Shown here: positions 47,901 to 59,264 of the stretch, piece by piece
Numbering within the stretch: the first letter of the stretch is position 1
How the letters are laid out: each line of letters opens with the position of its first letter
Assembly (NCBI RefSeq): GCF_028554725.1
Contig: NC_071668.1
Location: forward strand, 5,167,001-5,231,000
Direction: 5' to 3'
Origin: Zeugodacus cucurbitae
Lineage: Eukaryota; Arthropoda; Insecta; Diptera; Tephritidae
Length of the DNA stretch: 64,000 nt
Program-made: the position numbers and the translations under genes
Notes under the pieces: model-generated
The model's database searches: none
Seen by the model: the letters and a program-made list of their open reading frames with translations, nothing else
Told to the model about the DNA's origin: nothing

Positions 47901-50900
47901 TTCTGAGAGCACTCACATTGATTTCGGTAATGTGATTAAAGTCTACCTATGTTTTAGTTGGCATTTGCAAAGTTTTTTCTAGGAAGTGACTGAAGATTTG
48001 AAAGATTGAAATTCAAAATCAATTTTTTCATTAGTTGGCTGTGAATTGAAGGCGTTTCTTTGGAAATTTGATTAGATTTGATTAGATTTGATTAGACTTC
48101 ATTAGGTAAGATATCATGCGCGTAATGGAAAATGCTGACTGAAATTGAGTATAATATTCCATATGAAAGTTGCCTCTGAATCATTGTACAACCATACATT
48201 TTTTTGTGAGCTAACGAAACGCATTCTAGAAGAGAGACTTCTAGAGGAGACTTCTCTTAAGAAAATTACAGATTTATTAGTATTACTTTATGCATAATCT
48301 GATTGATCCAGCGTTTGCCTTGCTTGTTAAATTTGCATCTGTGAACCGTTAAGTATATAGGAATTAGATCTTCAAATCATAGATCCCGAAATCGTCTCTC
48401 TCAAGGTGAGCGTCAGCACTCGGTGTCTGGTTCTTTAGGAATTATAGAAAAACATAAAACCATTGAAATCGTGCGGAAAAGTATGCATAGTACTTTAATA
48501 CCGGAAAAAAGCTCTTTGGCCGGAAAGCTTGCTGCCCGAAAAGCTTTTGTAAGCTTTGATTCTTAGAACCACAATCGATAATTGTATCTATATGTTATCG
48601 ATAAGTAACCTCCCAGTGTATATATATCATGAAACAAACTCTCCGAAAATTAGATTCTATGAGAAAAGCTTTCTGTACATTATAACCTTCGAAGACCATT
48701 ATTGTAAATATATTCCGGACAGCTTCAAATCATCGCATAATTCGCGCGCTAACACAAATTCTTTCTGAGGTAACTAATTTTTGAATCAGAAGATATAATA
48801 GAACATATATTCGGGTCTATCGTTAGATTCTGGATAGATAGCCACCACAGCTCCACGACAGTCGGATCTATAACAACGAAATGGACTCCGTCTAACGACT
48901 ATTACTAGGTAGAATTTCTCAAAATTATTTTCAGAATTTATTCTGCCATTACAACAACAATAAAAATATAATAAACCACCCTCTATACCCACTCTTCTGT
49001 TGTCTACATATTAAAAGCTTAAAAGGCTACAATAACCTTTCAAAAATATTGGATATCATCAGCTCAGCTTTAAATATTTAAATTTTGTATAAAAGATTCA
49101 ACTTATTGACATTGTTCTATTTAAATTCTAACCTTATTTCCGCACTCTGCAATATGACAGCGTACTAGACTTTTCCCGCCGTGTGTAAAAAGAGCAGCTA
49201 ACGGTGAGGAAGAGGAAGATCACGAAAAACGAAAATTGCGGAAAAGTAGAAACTTTTGATGTGTAACTTTTTCCAACATGGACATGCCAATTATTCTACG
49301 CCACTTTCTTCAGCTCTCTGCCTTTTTTGTGTGTGCACGAAACTTATTTTCTGCTTGTTTTGGCGCGAATGACAGTTTGATTAAAAAATGCACGATGCAC
49401 AAAGCAAAAGTTTCAATAACTTATTTTCGCTCTCTCTCTCTAAGTTAGCTGGTCCGAGCAGGTGGCGGTGATTGCTGGTGTTCAACTGTCAAAAATAGAA
49501 ATTTTTAAAAGAATTTAAGGGAAAATCACAATTTTTTTTCTAAAATTTTCAATTTACTTTTTCAGGCTAAGAACTTATTTGCTCTTCCATTCAAAACTAG
49601 TAATCCTAGATTCCCTTCATATCTTGATTGACGGGAAAAACTTACTCTCCATTGCTGAAAAGTGTAGAATGAAAATATTTCAACCGACATACTAACCAAC
49701 AATAAATTAAAATAATTAATTGCAACCGCATGTGAATTACACACATACAACGAACACCGAACACAAAACACAAATCACAAAGTGCAATTCCCACTTCCGC
49801 AGTCAATCATTTAGAAACTGGCTCGAGGCGCAAGCTGCTTCTTGGCATTGACGTTGAGTTGAGTTGAGTGCAAACAGTCATTGCGGCAGACCGCAACTTG
49901 GATATGCATAAATACTCAGCAATTAAGTGTCAAGCTGTTTGAAGAGCCTTGCATCACCAGCACCACTAACCAACACCAAGCAGCACCACCACCAACACCG
50001 TCGACAACCATTAAAGCAACATGCAACAAATATCCGTCATCCTTCCTTCTCCACATTCTGCTTGGCATTCGTTTTTTTGGGCAATACCCTTAATTGTTGA
50101 ATAATGTGGTGTGAATAGTGTAAGAGTATTGTGCATATGAAAAGGGTAATAGTTGCGTTCCGAGACTTTGAGAAAGTGAGTAATGTTGTTTGTTGTTGCT
50201 GGTCGGTTGACGACTATGCAAGAAGTGGCTGTCGCAAGGCATCGCTTGCTCGAGTGTGAGAGCATCTGGCGCTTCCTTCTTTACTCGGCGCTTTGCTGCG
50301 TTCGCCAGCCCGCGCTAACTGTGACGGATGTAGCAACTAACCACAGCCATCAGTCGCTAGACCGCAGCCGCAAATGTAACTGTAAGGGCAACAATAACAG
50401 CAACGGCAACACGAGTGTTGTAGCAAGCGTGTTAAAAACGTCAGCGTTTTCAACAGCTACACAAATCGCTGTCAACCAAAAACTATGCTGAAGTCTGAAG
50501 GAGGTGTGGTTCACACAAATGTGAGTAATGCGAGTGGGAACTCTTTACAAAATGCACTGTGGGATTAACGCTAAAAAAACTAACAGAATACATCTTTTTT
50601 TAATGTTCCCTGATTTTAAGTGATCTTCTGAGGTGAGGAGATAAATTGAACCGATAAGGAGAAGGAATCAGAGTTAGGGACTCATTTTCTACGATTTTCG
50701 TAGTTCTCATCTCGTATGCACCCTGAATAGCCTTCCATCTCGTTCGGCATTGTAGGCTAGTTTGAAGACTGACCGGGATTGAGAATCTGCAGTTCATGTA
50801 CCGTAGCAACGTCTTCTTATATTTGATTTGGAAGACCAGAAGCACTTTTAATATGGACGACAGTTTAAATGAGCTAAATCAGATGAGGTGAGATAAATAG

Positions 50901-52709
50901 GAGTATGGTAAGAGACAAATTTTGATGTGGTGAGTTCAGATGAGTTTTGAGTTTCACAGTTCAGTGAAGTTAGGTGTGGTATGTTATGTTAAGTAAAGTA
51001 AATAATAGTTTTTGGTAGGAATTTTTATTACCGAAAAACATTATGAAATCGTGAGGAACGAGGCAAGCCCGTGTTTCAAACCTTTTATGTATGGTTTGAA
51101 AATTATGTTCTTGGTTAACTTAATTGTTCTACAGTAATTTAAATTGTAAACCACCATTTCCGACAAACGTTTCTGGTAACTTGTCAAATTTAGTCCAAGT
51201 TAAACCAAAAATAATTTCACAAATTTTCGAATTTTCTTTGACAAGAAAGCACCGAACCGTAATTCTCGACAACGGAATCTGAGACCACTGGATTTGTACA
51301 GTTGTTGTGGAAAATAAGCTACAATGAAATGCAAAGAGGGATTCAAAGAAGTAGACAAAATGGACAATATGTGTTCACCAAAAGTACCCACAAGGGAAAG
51401 CTACAAATCAAAAACATGGGAATTCGAAGATACTAACTAATTCGAAGACAGATAGATAGAAGATACTAATTGTACAGATGAATGCTGTTTAAACTTATTT
51501 GACTTTAAAAAAGTCAATTTCTGATTCCAAGTCTCGATTAGCAATATACTATTTTTTCCTAACAAGGATTGCACCTCTAGATCAGTAGTGGTGATAAAAT
51601 AACCTATTTTTTGTTTGGAGTCTGGAGGCTGAAAACTTTTAGTTCTGCCAGTACCAACTTCAAATTTTCGAACATCGAACTTCGAACAAGCATTTAGCAG
51701 AGCAATAAGTGCCAGTCATATAAAAATCCATACAGAATATTTGTCGGAGGAGCTTGACTTAGGATTAAACCAAGTATTTTTGAAATGACTTCGCATTGTA
51801 ACTTCGAATAGACGGCAAGCCCAGTTTATTTCCCTACTGGGCTACGTCACATTTATCACACACAGCGTAGCGAATTTCCATGTGCGGGTGCATTTGCCAT
51901 TGGTTAAAAGCATTTCGAGCAAAATAACTAAGTGGCCATGGTGAGCAGTGACGACAGCAGGGGGGGGAGACGGCAGCAAGCGGAAAGCGAAACGGAATGG
52001 AAAGTGTTATTGCAAACTCAATAAATGCTGATACCGAAGTTTCCGCTGATCCATTGCGTGGCAGTAGTGGCGCTAAACTAAACTAGCTAGCTATACACTC
52101 AGCAAAATTGCAAATGGAAAATTTGTAGTTAAGTGAAAGCATGCAGCGACACACGAGCGCGCATTTGTTGGCACCGGCGCTGGCACAGGCACTGCCAAGT
52201 ACAACTACAAATGGAAACGCATGATTTGCGAAAATGGCAAAATTGTTGTGTTGAATGCACGACCGCCCGCCAGTCCTCTCGCAGGGAATATGTTTATGTT
52301 GTTGGTATTTATTGCATGCATTTTGTTTATCTATATGCACTTTGCATTTGCATATATGTTGGCACTACTGTGCGTGGAGAGCACTGAAGCGTGCTCATCA
52401 CACACACACAACCACTCATGCAACATGCAAATTCAACGAAAGTTCGATGGCAATTGAAGTGTGTGCAAATAGCTGTGTGTGTATATATCTTTAAATCGTG
52501 TAAATGGCGCAAATAAATTTGTGGTCAACGTAGCGTTTTGCGAAAATAAATGAATGCATGCAAAGCTGATTGGTTGAGTTTGCAATTTCGTTTTCGTTCG
52601 CTGTTGATGGACGTTTGAAGCATCGCTGGTCGCACGGTTAGCTGCATGGTTGGCTGAGATTTGCTTTATTTGGCCACTCAATACGCTAATATGCACGGAC
52701 ACACAAATA
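44906..52709. other. Long intergenic stretch without a recognised gene
   Basis: I see no coding region with a known domain. Less AT-rich patches lie at about 45,720-46,160, 47,200-47,640, 49,780-50,490 and 51,820-52,640, with runs of CAAC/AACAGC type (50,380-50,430) like fly 5' UTRs or regulatory DNA. GATTTGATTA is repeated at 48,067-48,095. Open frames such as 50,183-50,491 look like chance. Confidence 0.5.
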
Positions 52710-53181
52710 TGAAGTGTGTTCAAAAAATAACGGGAATTTAAAAAAAAATTAATTTTTAAAACATTCAATTATAATTTTTTTATTATGTTGATAAACACGA
52801 CCCTGAAGTACGATATTTATGAGCTTGACGATTTTCGTTCGTTGAAAACTCAAACTTCGTTGCTTGTACGTGTATTCTTGGCCAAAAATATTACTGTAAC
52901 GTTGTCTCAGTCTCCATATTCGACATCCTCGTAAACCGTGCGACTTTTTCCGACTTCCAGAAATAAAGAGGACCTTAAAGGGCCGCAATTTTACAGGCAT
53001 ACAAGAAATCGCTGAATGAGCCAAAGGTCCAAAAGTTGAGTTTGAGAAGTGTTTCGACGAAGTATATTTTTAAAGGGTATCGAATGGGGACTAGTTTGAA
53101 GGCGATAACATTAGTGTAGACGGAAGAATAAATAATTTTTTCAAAAAACAAAAATTCCCGTTATTTTTTGAACACACTTTG
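52710..53181. mobile_element. Mariner-like deletion derivative, 472 bp, TA target duplication
   Basis: Inverted ends of about 30 bp: left TGAAGTGTGTTC leading into GTGTTCAAAAAATAACGGG, right CCCGTTATTTTTTGAACACA followed by CTTTG. TA flanks both sides (52,708-52,709 and 53,182-53,183). The right part retains a broken transposase C terminus on + (CCAGAAATAAAGAGGACC, then GTATCGAATGGGGAC and GGCGATAACATTAGTG). Confidence 0.88.
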
Positions 53182-54704
53182 TATTTGATGTGGTTGCTGT
53201 GTGCATTTCTGAGTGTTAGCGGTAGTTGGTTTATTAATTTCTTGTTGTTTTTTTCAGTTTTTGTTGCTTTATTTCGGTTACGTGTCGACATCCTCGTCAT
53301 TTGTTTTCGGAAATTTTATGCCAAATTGAATTCACTTAATTGCTGAAAAGCGAATAATGGCAGCACAGTGGTTAGGAATGTCTAAATTTGCTTGCTTTCT
53401 TTCTATGTTTGCAGCTCGTAATGACGTTAACACTAACGACAATTGCAACGTTATAAAATGTGCTAAATTGCAATGAACTGTTTATTTAATTGCATTAAAG
53501 TATTTTTGACACAATTTAAGTGTTTTTAAGTGGACTTTGCATGATGTTCTTTAACATTCACTCACACACAGATACAAATATTCATGCCACACACACACAC
53601 CGATACAAATGTGAGTTTTGTCACTTTATATGTACGCGTATTGATTTGCGTATGCCTCCACGGCATAACTGTAAACAGCTGTACAATGCTAAAATTGCAG
53701 CTGTTCAAGTGTTGAATGAAACTTTTAATTGATTCGAATTTAATTGAATTGAGTTTGTGGTGTAAAAAGTTTGTCCTAACATAATTTGCACTCTATTACG
53801 CACGAGCATGCTCACGCTCATGCTCACGCTTCTCACATATGCGCACACTGCCATTGCCACTGAATTGCTTTTGCAGTGAAATAAATAGAGAGTAGGGAAA
53901 TTTTGTGGAAAAAGCAAGGAAATGTGTGATTACAGTTGAATTAATATCGAACTAGTGGCCCTCTAATATCATTTAGTATAATTAATATCTGATAAAACTT
54001 AAATTTATTATCGAATTCTATCTCAGAATATCCCTTAATGTTTTTGAGGCATTTTAGAGCTGCAGAACCATATATTGATCGCAATAAAATTGGAAGTAAG
54101 TTATAGAAAGGTGAAGAAATATGTCCACAAAAACCCAAGTAAAGGTTATAAATATATATAAAATACTTTAATTAATAAAGTAGCAAATAATTACCGAAAT
54201 GATTTTTAAATTGCCTTTAACAAGGTTTCTAGGGTTTATAGAACGTTTTCTTCAATACTTATAATCCATTTTTGTACAAACTAGTACGTTGATTGGTCCT
54301 AAAACAACTGGTATTTGTATCACAATCTCAAACTGTCGCATTAAATCGATCGAAAAGTGCAGTTAATACGTTTTAATAACAACAACAACAATAATAAAGC
54401 AACTAATTGAAAAGTTATTTAAAGTTTAATTGCGAGTCAAATATGTGGAAACATGAGAATTGTAAATGAATTTAGGTTAACTGTGCAATGAGACAGTTAT
54501 TATACCAAAGTGTAAAAAATTTTAGATAAACAACTTTCATTACAGCAGGGCAAGTATTTTTGAAATTTCTTGTGGCTTTAAATTGGATATTCGTAATAAG
54601 TTATAAAAAATTAATATTTTCCTAGTATTTTAGAGGTTTTGAGTATGACCTTAGTTATTGTTGATTGCTTTTTGGAAAAAAAAATAATTTCAAATATAAA
54701 TTAA
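53182..54704. other. Intergenic spacer, no gene recognised
   Basis: AT-rich. It contains a short tandem GCATGCTCACGCTCATGCTC (about 53,806-53,831) and a CA-rich stretch (53,588-53,602). I see nothing else. Confidence 0.6.
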
Positions 54705-55906
54705 TCTATACTAATATTATAAAGCTGAAGACTTTGTTTGTTTGTTTGTTTGAACGCGCTAATCTCCGAAACTACTGCTTCGAATTGAATACTTCTTTTT
54801 GTGTTGAATAGTCCATTTATCGAGGAAGGCTATAGGCTATATAGCATCACGACCAATAGGAGCGACGAAACAGTGGTAAATGTGTAAAAAACGGGATTTT
54901 GGCAACAATTCGATCTCAAAATGGCATTACGTTGGCTCTCGCATCTACTGGAATTGCAGCAACGCTACTTGAAGTTGGAAGAACGGTACATACGACACTG
55001 TAGCTTCAGTTAAACATGCAAATCTATGAAACATATATGAGATGAGCGCAATTTTCTAGAAGCACTTGACAGAACAATGAACGATCTGTGGAATAATAAT
55101 CATCGCTTTGGTGGCGTAATGATACTGTTATTGACAAACACATTCTGTTATTTCGAAATCGACAGCGGCGAAGGAATTGAACGCATGTCTCAAGCCATCG
55201 TACTTGTGGCGGCACGCGAAAACCATATGATTGACCATGAACATGCGTGTGTTCCTGCAACAGGATAGCACCGCAGAAGATCAAATTTATGGTAACTACG
55301 ATTGGACGCAGATTTTTAAATGCCAAAAATACCGATGTCGATTATTTAATCTATACGACTTAAAGTCAACTTCCGGGATATTTGTGTTCATACACATCGA
55401 TCGATCATGTTGAAAATGAAGACGAAGCTGTGAATTATCCAGTGAAATTTCTAAATTCTTTGTCATTATAATGCTTTGTCATTTATTATGCTTCGCAATC
55501 TTCAAGCAGCTATCGAATAATGTAATAGTTGCAAGAATTTTTTAAAGGGACTTACAAGGGGCAGAATGATTGATTCCACGAATTTCTTTGAGTTCCAACG
55601 ATTTGCCATTTCAGTTCAAACGTATTCAGTTTCCAATGAGACTTGCATTTGGGATGACAATCAACAGGTCTCAAAGACAGTCGCTGGAGGTGTGTGGCAT
55701 AAATTTCATTCACGAGTTGAAAAATCATCTTCTCTGTACATTTACGCACCGGAACAGAAAACAAAAAATGTTGTTTATTAAGCTGAGTAACATTGAAAAA
55801 AAAAATTAGAAAAATCGCAAATAAATGTTTTCCAACACTATACAAATTCAACTTTGTTTTCAAAACAAATAATTTCACGCAGTGCAACGACTGCGGAGTC
55901 AGCTAG
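54705..55906 (+). mobile_element. Helitron remnant with both ends present
   Basis: The 5' end is TCTATACTAATATTATAAAG with the usual following sequence (AACGCGCTAATCTC, TATCGAGGAAGGCTATAGGC). The 3' end has a perfect 6-bp hairpin, CGCAGT-GCAACG-ACTGCG (55,878-55,895), then seven bases and CTAG (55,903-55,906), inserted between A and T. Between them lie broken pieces of the Pif1-type helicase: RSQNGITLALASTGIAATLL near 54,912, MRVFLQQDSTAED near 55,236, and FQFKRIQFPMRLAFGMTIN near 55,610 (QSLEVCG just after). The HUH Rep domain and much of the helicase are gone, and several stops and frameshifts occur. It is an internally deleted, inactive copy. Confidence 0.92.
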
Positions 55907-56197
55907 TTATTTATAAACTTAAAAAAAAAAAAAAAATGTAACCTCAAACTCTGAAATGCAGTATTATTCGGTATTTTTTTCGAAGATCTAACTTTGACTA
56001 TCGAAATTTCATATTTTGAATTTTTATTAACTATTTCCTGCAATTAGTAATAATTATTAAAAAAACCATTATTAGAACTTCGAAACCAAATATTTTGATT
56101 TTGGAGGCTAAATTCGAAAATCTAGAAATACATTTTTTTTACTCAAATCTCAATTACCCGAAAAAAATTAATTTTGGTCCAATACTTTGTTGTAAAG
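55907..56197. other. Short AT-rich spacer
   Basis: A poly(A) run at 55,920-55,936, then AT-rich sequence with nothing recognisable. Confidence 0.6.
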
Positions 56198-56588
56198 CGT
56201 TTTAAGACAGCCAAATTAATTGATCAATTAACATTTTTATTGAGAAACCCTCTTTTGCATTTTATACTGCCGGCTACTCGATAACCGATCAGCTGTTGTA
56301 CATTTTTGTTTTTGCTTTTCATAAGATGTTGGTAAGTTTCATCAGCTGATTAATATTTTTAGCAGCGCCATCTACCGTAGCTTTTTTTATCAAAAAATGC
56401 AGCCAATCGCAGACAAAGAACGTAGATCGTACGTCTATGTCGCAGATTTGCATTTGATTTTCAAGTCGATTAAAATATATCGACTTTTTTTTAATTAAAA
56501 AATAAATGTAGTAAATGTTTGTATCTTAATAAGCGTTTTAATCGAGCAGAGGCCGGTTAATTGATCAATTAACTCCTGTCTAATAAGG
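56198..56588. mobile_element. MITE copy 1, ends with TTAATTGATCAATTAA palindromes
   Basis: The left end is TTTTAAGACAG followed by ATTAATTGATCAATTAAC; the right end is GGTTAATTGATCAATTAACT followed by CCTGTCTAATAAGG, an inverted repeat of the left. The interior has CTGCCGGCTACTCGATAACC, GATCAGCTGTT and CAGCGCCATCTAC, shared with the next copy. No coding capacity. Boundaries are approximate. Confidence 0.7.
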
Positions 56589-56620
56589 TCATAAATCAAT
56601 TAACATTGATTGCTATTAAT

Positions 56621-56930
56621 AGCCTTTTCGCACAGCCAATTACAATTTTAATTGAGAAACCAGTTTTTGCCCTTCGCACTGCCGGCTACTCGATAAACGA
56701 TCAGCTGTTATAAATTTTTGTTGTTATGTTTCAACAACTGCTTGCTATTTTCTCAATAACTGCAGCCATTATTTTCAGCAGCGACATCTACTGTTTCGCA
56801 GAGTTGCATTTAATTTTCAACTCAATTGAAATTCGATTAAAAATTAATGTAAAAAAATAAGATTTCTATTTTATTTTGTAAATGTTTAAAGGCCGTTTAA
56901 TTGATCAATTAGCTTCTGTGTGAAAAGGCT
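56621..56930. mobile_element. MITE copy 2, 310 bp
   Basis: Inverted ends: AGCCTTTTCGCACAG on the left and CTGTGTGAAAAGGCT on the right. It shares its interior with copy 1 (CTGCCGGCTACTCGATAAAC, GATCAGCTGTT, CAGCGACATCTACTG) and has TTTAATTGATCAATTAG inside its right end. The superfamily is not certain because I cannot see a clear target-site duplication. Confidence 0.75.
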
Positions 56931-58476
56931 GTTAGACCAACTTCGAAAATTCTTAAAAAAATATTGCTCATTACAAACCACACGTCTAAAAAAACACGTT
57001 TTAAGTAATCTATTTTTATAATTCCAATTTAAGAACCTAACCATTGATCGACACCCACAATTCATAATAGCAGGTTAGAATGGGAAGCTCTTGGAGAACA
57101 TGTCTTCCACGCTTGGTTGAGATACTTTATTGATAATTATTTTCTTATATAAAATAAAAGTATTTTTCTTAATTCTCTTAAAGCAAGTGTAAATCTTTCC
57201 AACATGTTGCAGGTGTATAAAAATCTTTATACTGTATATTCACTCTATTATCCTTGCCATTGTCGTTTAAAGCCTTCCAATGGGAGTTGAAGAAAGCGTT
57301 ATAACATTTTTCACTTTCGCACTTCGCGGACATAAGTTTTTATCTCCATAAGACATTATTGTGCATATATATGTGAGTGTGAGTGGAAAAGTAAATATAT
57401 ATGTAAAATAAGAGAAAGTACAAAAAACAAAAGGGGAAACGCAAAAACCGGAAGGCAGCGCGAAGTGCATAATTTTCAATTTTTCCGCTTTTAATATTTT
57501 CTTACCGTGTTTTCCTTTAATTAACGCAATTTCAACGCGCTCAACCACTACCGGCCGCTCACCGTTTTACAGCATTTAATGGCGACCATCGCCGCCAGTC
57601 GTCCGTTGCAAGTGCAAATGGCAAGAAGATAAGTTTATTTTATTGCGTCGCCATAAAACACAATTCAAGCAGATAGTAAGTGAAAAAACGCATGGCCCTC
57701 GGTGGAGTGGAGTGGGGTTGGCGCAGCGTGGAAAATTAAAACTTTAACTGCGCGAAAAATAAATAGCAAAAAAACACAAAAAAACGATTGCAGTTAGAAA
57801 CAATAAGAGTAATGTGCATGCACTTAGTTTAAGTGAATTACGAGTTAAATCAGTTAAGAGACGGTAAATAAAAAGTATGGTAAATAGAAAAAATTAAGAA
57901 AAAAATGAGTTGAAAAGCAAATAATTACGCTATCTCACACTATTAAGGGCTGTGGCTTTGTTTTTTGCTCTATTTGCAGGCATTTAAGTGCAGGCGTTAA
58001 AGTGGATGGCTTGTGGTTCTAGCATAAAAGCCCTTTTTTAGGTGCGTGGGGTTATGAACGTGGTATGTGGCAAATTTGGCGATAGAAATGTTGGATAATG
58101 AATTTTAATTTATATAAAAAATAAATAATTTAATCAGGTGGCAACTGCATATGAAACTAGTTTTGATATGAATCATGAATAAAATATTTTTTTCCTGTTT
58201 AAAAGCCTTAATCATCCGAAAGTCAACATTTTACGCCTGAAAAATTTTAGTAGAGATTCTCAAGTAATTGATTTATATCCAAAGCCATATGTAATGCTTA
58301 ATTCAAATATTCAAAATTAAATAAGACACATCCGACTGAACTTTAGTGGCAGCGCTGCGAAGTTTTCTTGTAAATAAAGGTACCCTGTAGGAAAAAAAAA
58401 ACATTTATGCTGGAGATTCAGCTGCGGAAGTCTCAAATGTCATAAATTATTCACGTTCAAGGGTTTTTCTTATGTT
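56931..58476. other. Intergenic spacer, no gene recognised
   Basis: AT-rich with a GC-richer patch at 57,540-57,620 and 57,690-57,740. Short open frames only. Confidence 0.6.
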
Positions 58477-58533
58477 CGAGGTGTGTTCAAAAAATAACGG
58501 GAATTTTCGTTTTTGAAAAAAATATATATTCAG

Positions 58534-58686
58534 GCAGGTTCTGCAAGCCGAGTGAAAGTGAAAATTAAAAAAAAATGTGGAATTTGAAAAATAAAATCGA
58601 AATTTAGTACACCAAATGTACCAAATATCGGATTGAAAGTGAATTTGCTTGAATTTCACTCGGAAGTGAATTACAGAGAACCTGCA
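58534..58686. mobile_element. Nested MITE A, 153 bp
   Basis: Inverted ends begin GCAGGTTCT on both sides, followed by CTGCAAGCCGAGTGAAAG on the left and, reverse-complemented, CTGTAATTCACTTCCGAG on the right. ATTCA occurs immediately outside the left end and again just beyond the right end, consistent with a short target duplication. It interrupts sequence continuous in the 43,798 copy (ATTCGTTCGTCTAC). Confidence 0.75.
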
Positions 58687-58730
58687 TGATTCATTAGTCT
58701 ACATTAATGTTGTCGCCTTCAAAATATTAG

Positions 58731-59064
58731 GTCTACAACTTTGCTTCCGCCGTTTTCCAATAGATGTCTCTAGGTTCAAGCAATGGTCGATTAAATCGAT
58801 TAAATCGTTTTATATCGATCTTAGACATTTGTGTCAACATAAACCCAACAAAATATTTGTAGAGATCTGTTTGCATCCCAAACTTATTCTCAACTGAAAA
58901 TGTCACTTTTTGATCCGAATTCTCGACATTTGCGGGAAATTTTGCTTTCCTTTTTTAATTCCAAGAAAAGTGCGGCTGAGGCTCATCGACATTTGTAACA
59001 GTTTTCATACAAAAAAAACTTAAATTTACAAAAAAAAAAAACGGCGGAAGTAAATTTGTAGACC
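58731..59064 (+). mobile_element. Nested mariner deletion derivative B, 334 bp
   Basis: Inverted ends: GGTCTACAACTTTGCTTCCG on the left and CGGCGGAAGTAAATTTGTAG followed by ACC on the right. TA lies on each side (58,729-58,730 and 59,065-59,066). A start codon near 58,898 opens MSLFDPNSRHLREILLSFFN and KKSAAEAHRHL, an N-terminal mariner transposase sequence, and then stops. The remaining ~300 codons are deleted. Confidence 0.85.
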
Positions 59065-59264
59065 TATAGTTCAATCGATATTATGCAGTAATGCTTTCTA
59101 ACTATATTTCCTTTACTTGTAAAACGATTTCAAATTTAAATTTCATTATTTTTGGAAATAAAACAAAGGCACACGGAGTCAAGTCTACGAAGATTAAGGC
59201 AAATATTTGACAATTGGATTTTGGAAACATAAAAATTCCCGTTACTTTTTGAACACACCTCGTA

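Larger units (their letters stand above)
58477..59262. mobile_element. Mariner-like element carrying two nested insertions
   Basis: The ends are CGAGGTGTGTTC leading into GTGTTCAAAAAATAACGGG on the left and the inverted repeat CCCGTTACTTTTTGAACACA plus CCTCG on the right, with TA after the right end. Between them the family sequence (TCTACATTAATGTTGTCGCC, then TTCAAAATA and TAGTTCAATCGATA) is interrupted twice, at 58,534-58,686 and 58,731-59,064. The 43,798 element supplies the uninterrupted version (CCTTCCAAATAGTTCCCATT). Confidence 0.85.

Noticed and set aside
50183..50491. 102-codon open frame on +
   Set aside because: The sequence shows no known domain and ends in a CAAC-type simple-sequence region; it may be untranslated or chance.
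52133..52494. Overlapping + strand open frames of ~80 codons
   Set aside because: Three frames are open at once over a CA/TG-rich stretch, none with a recognisable protein pattern.
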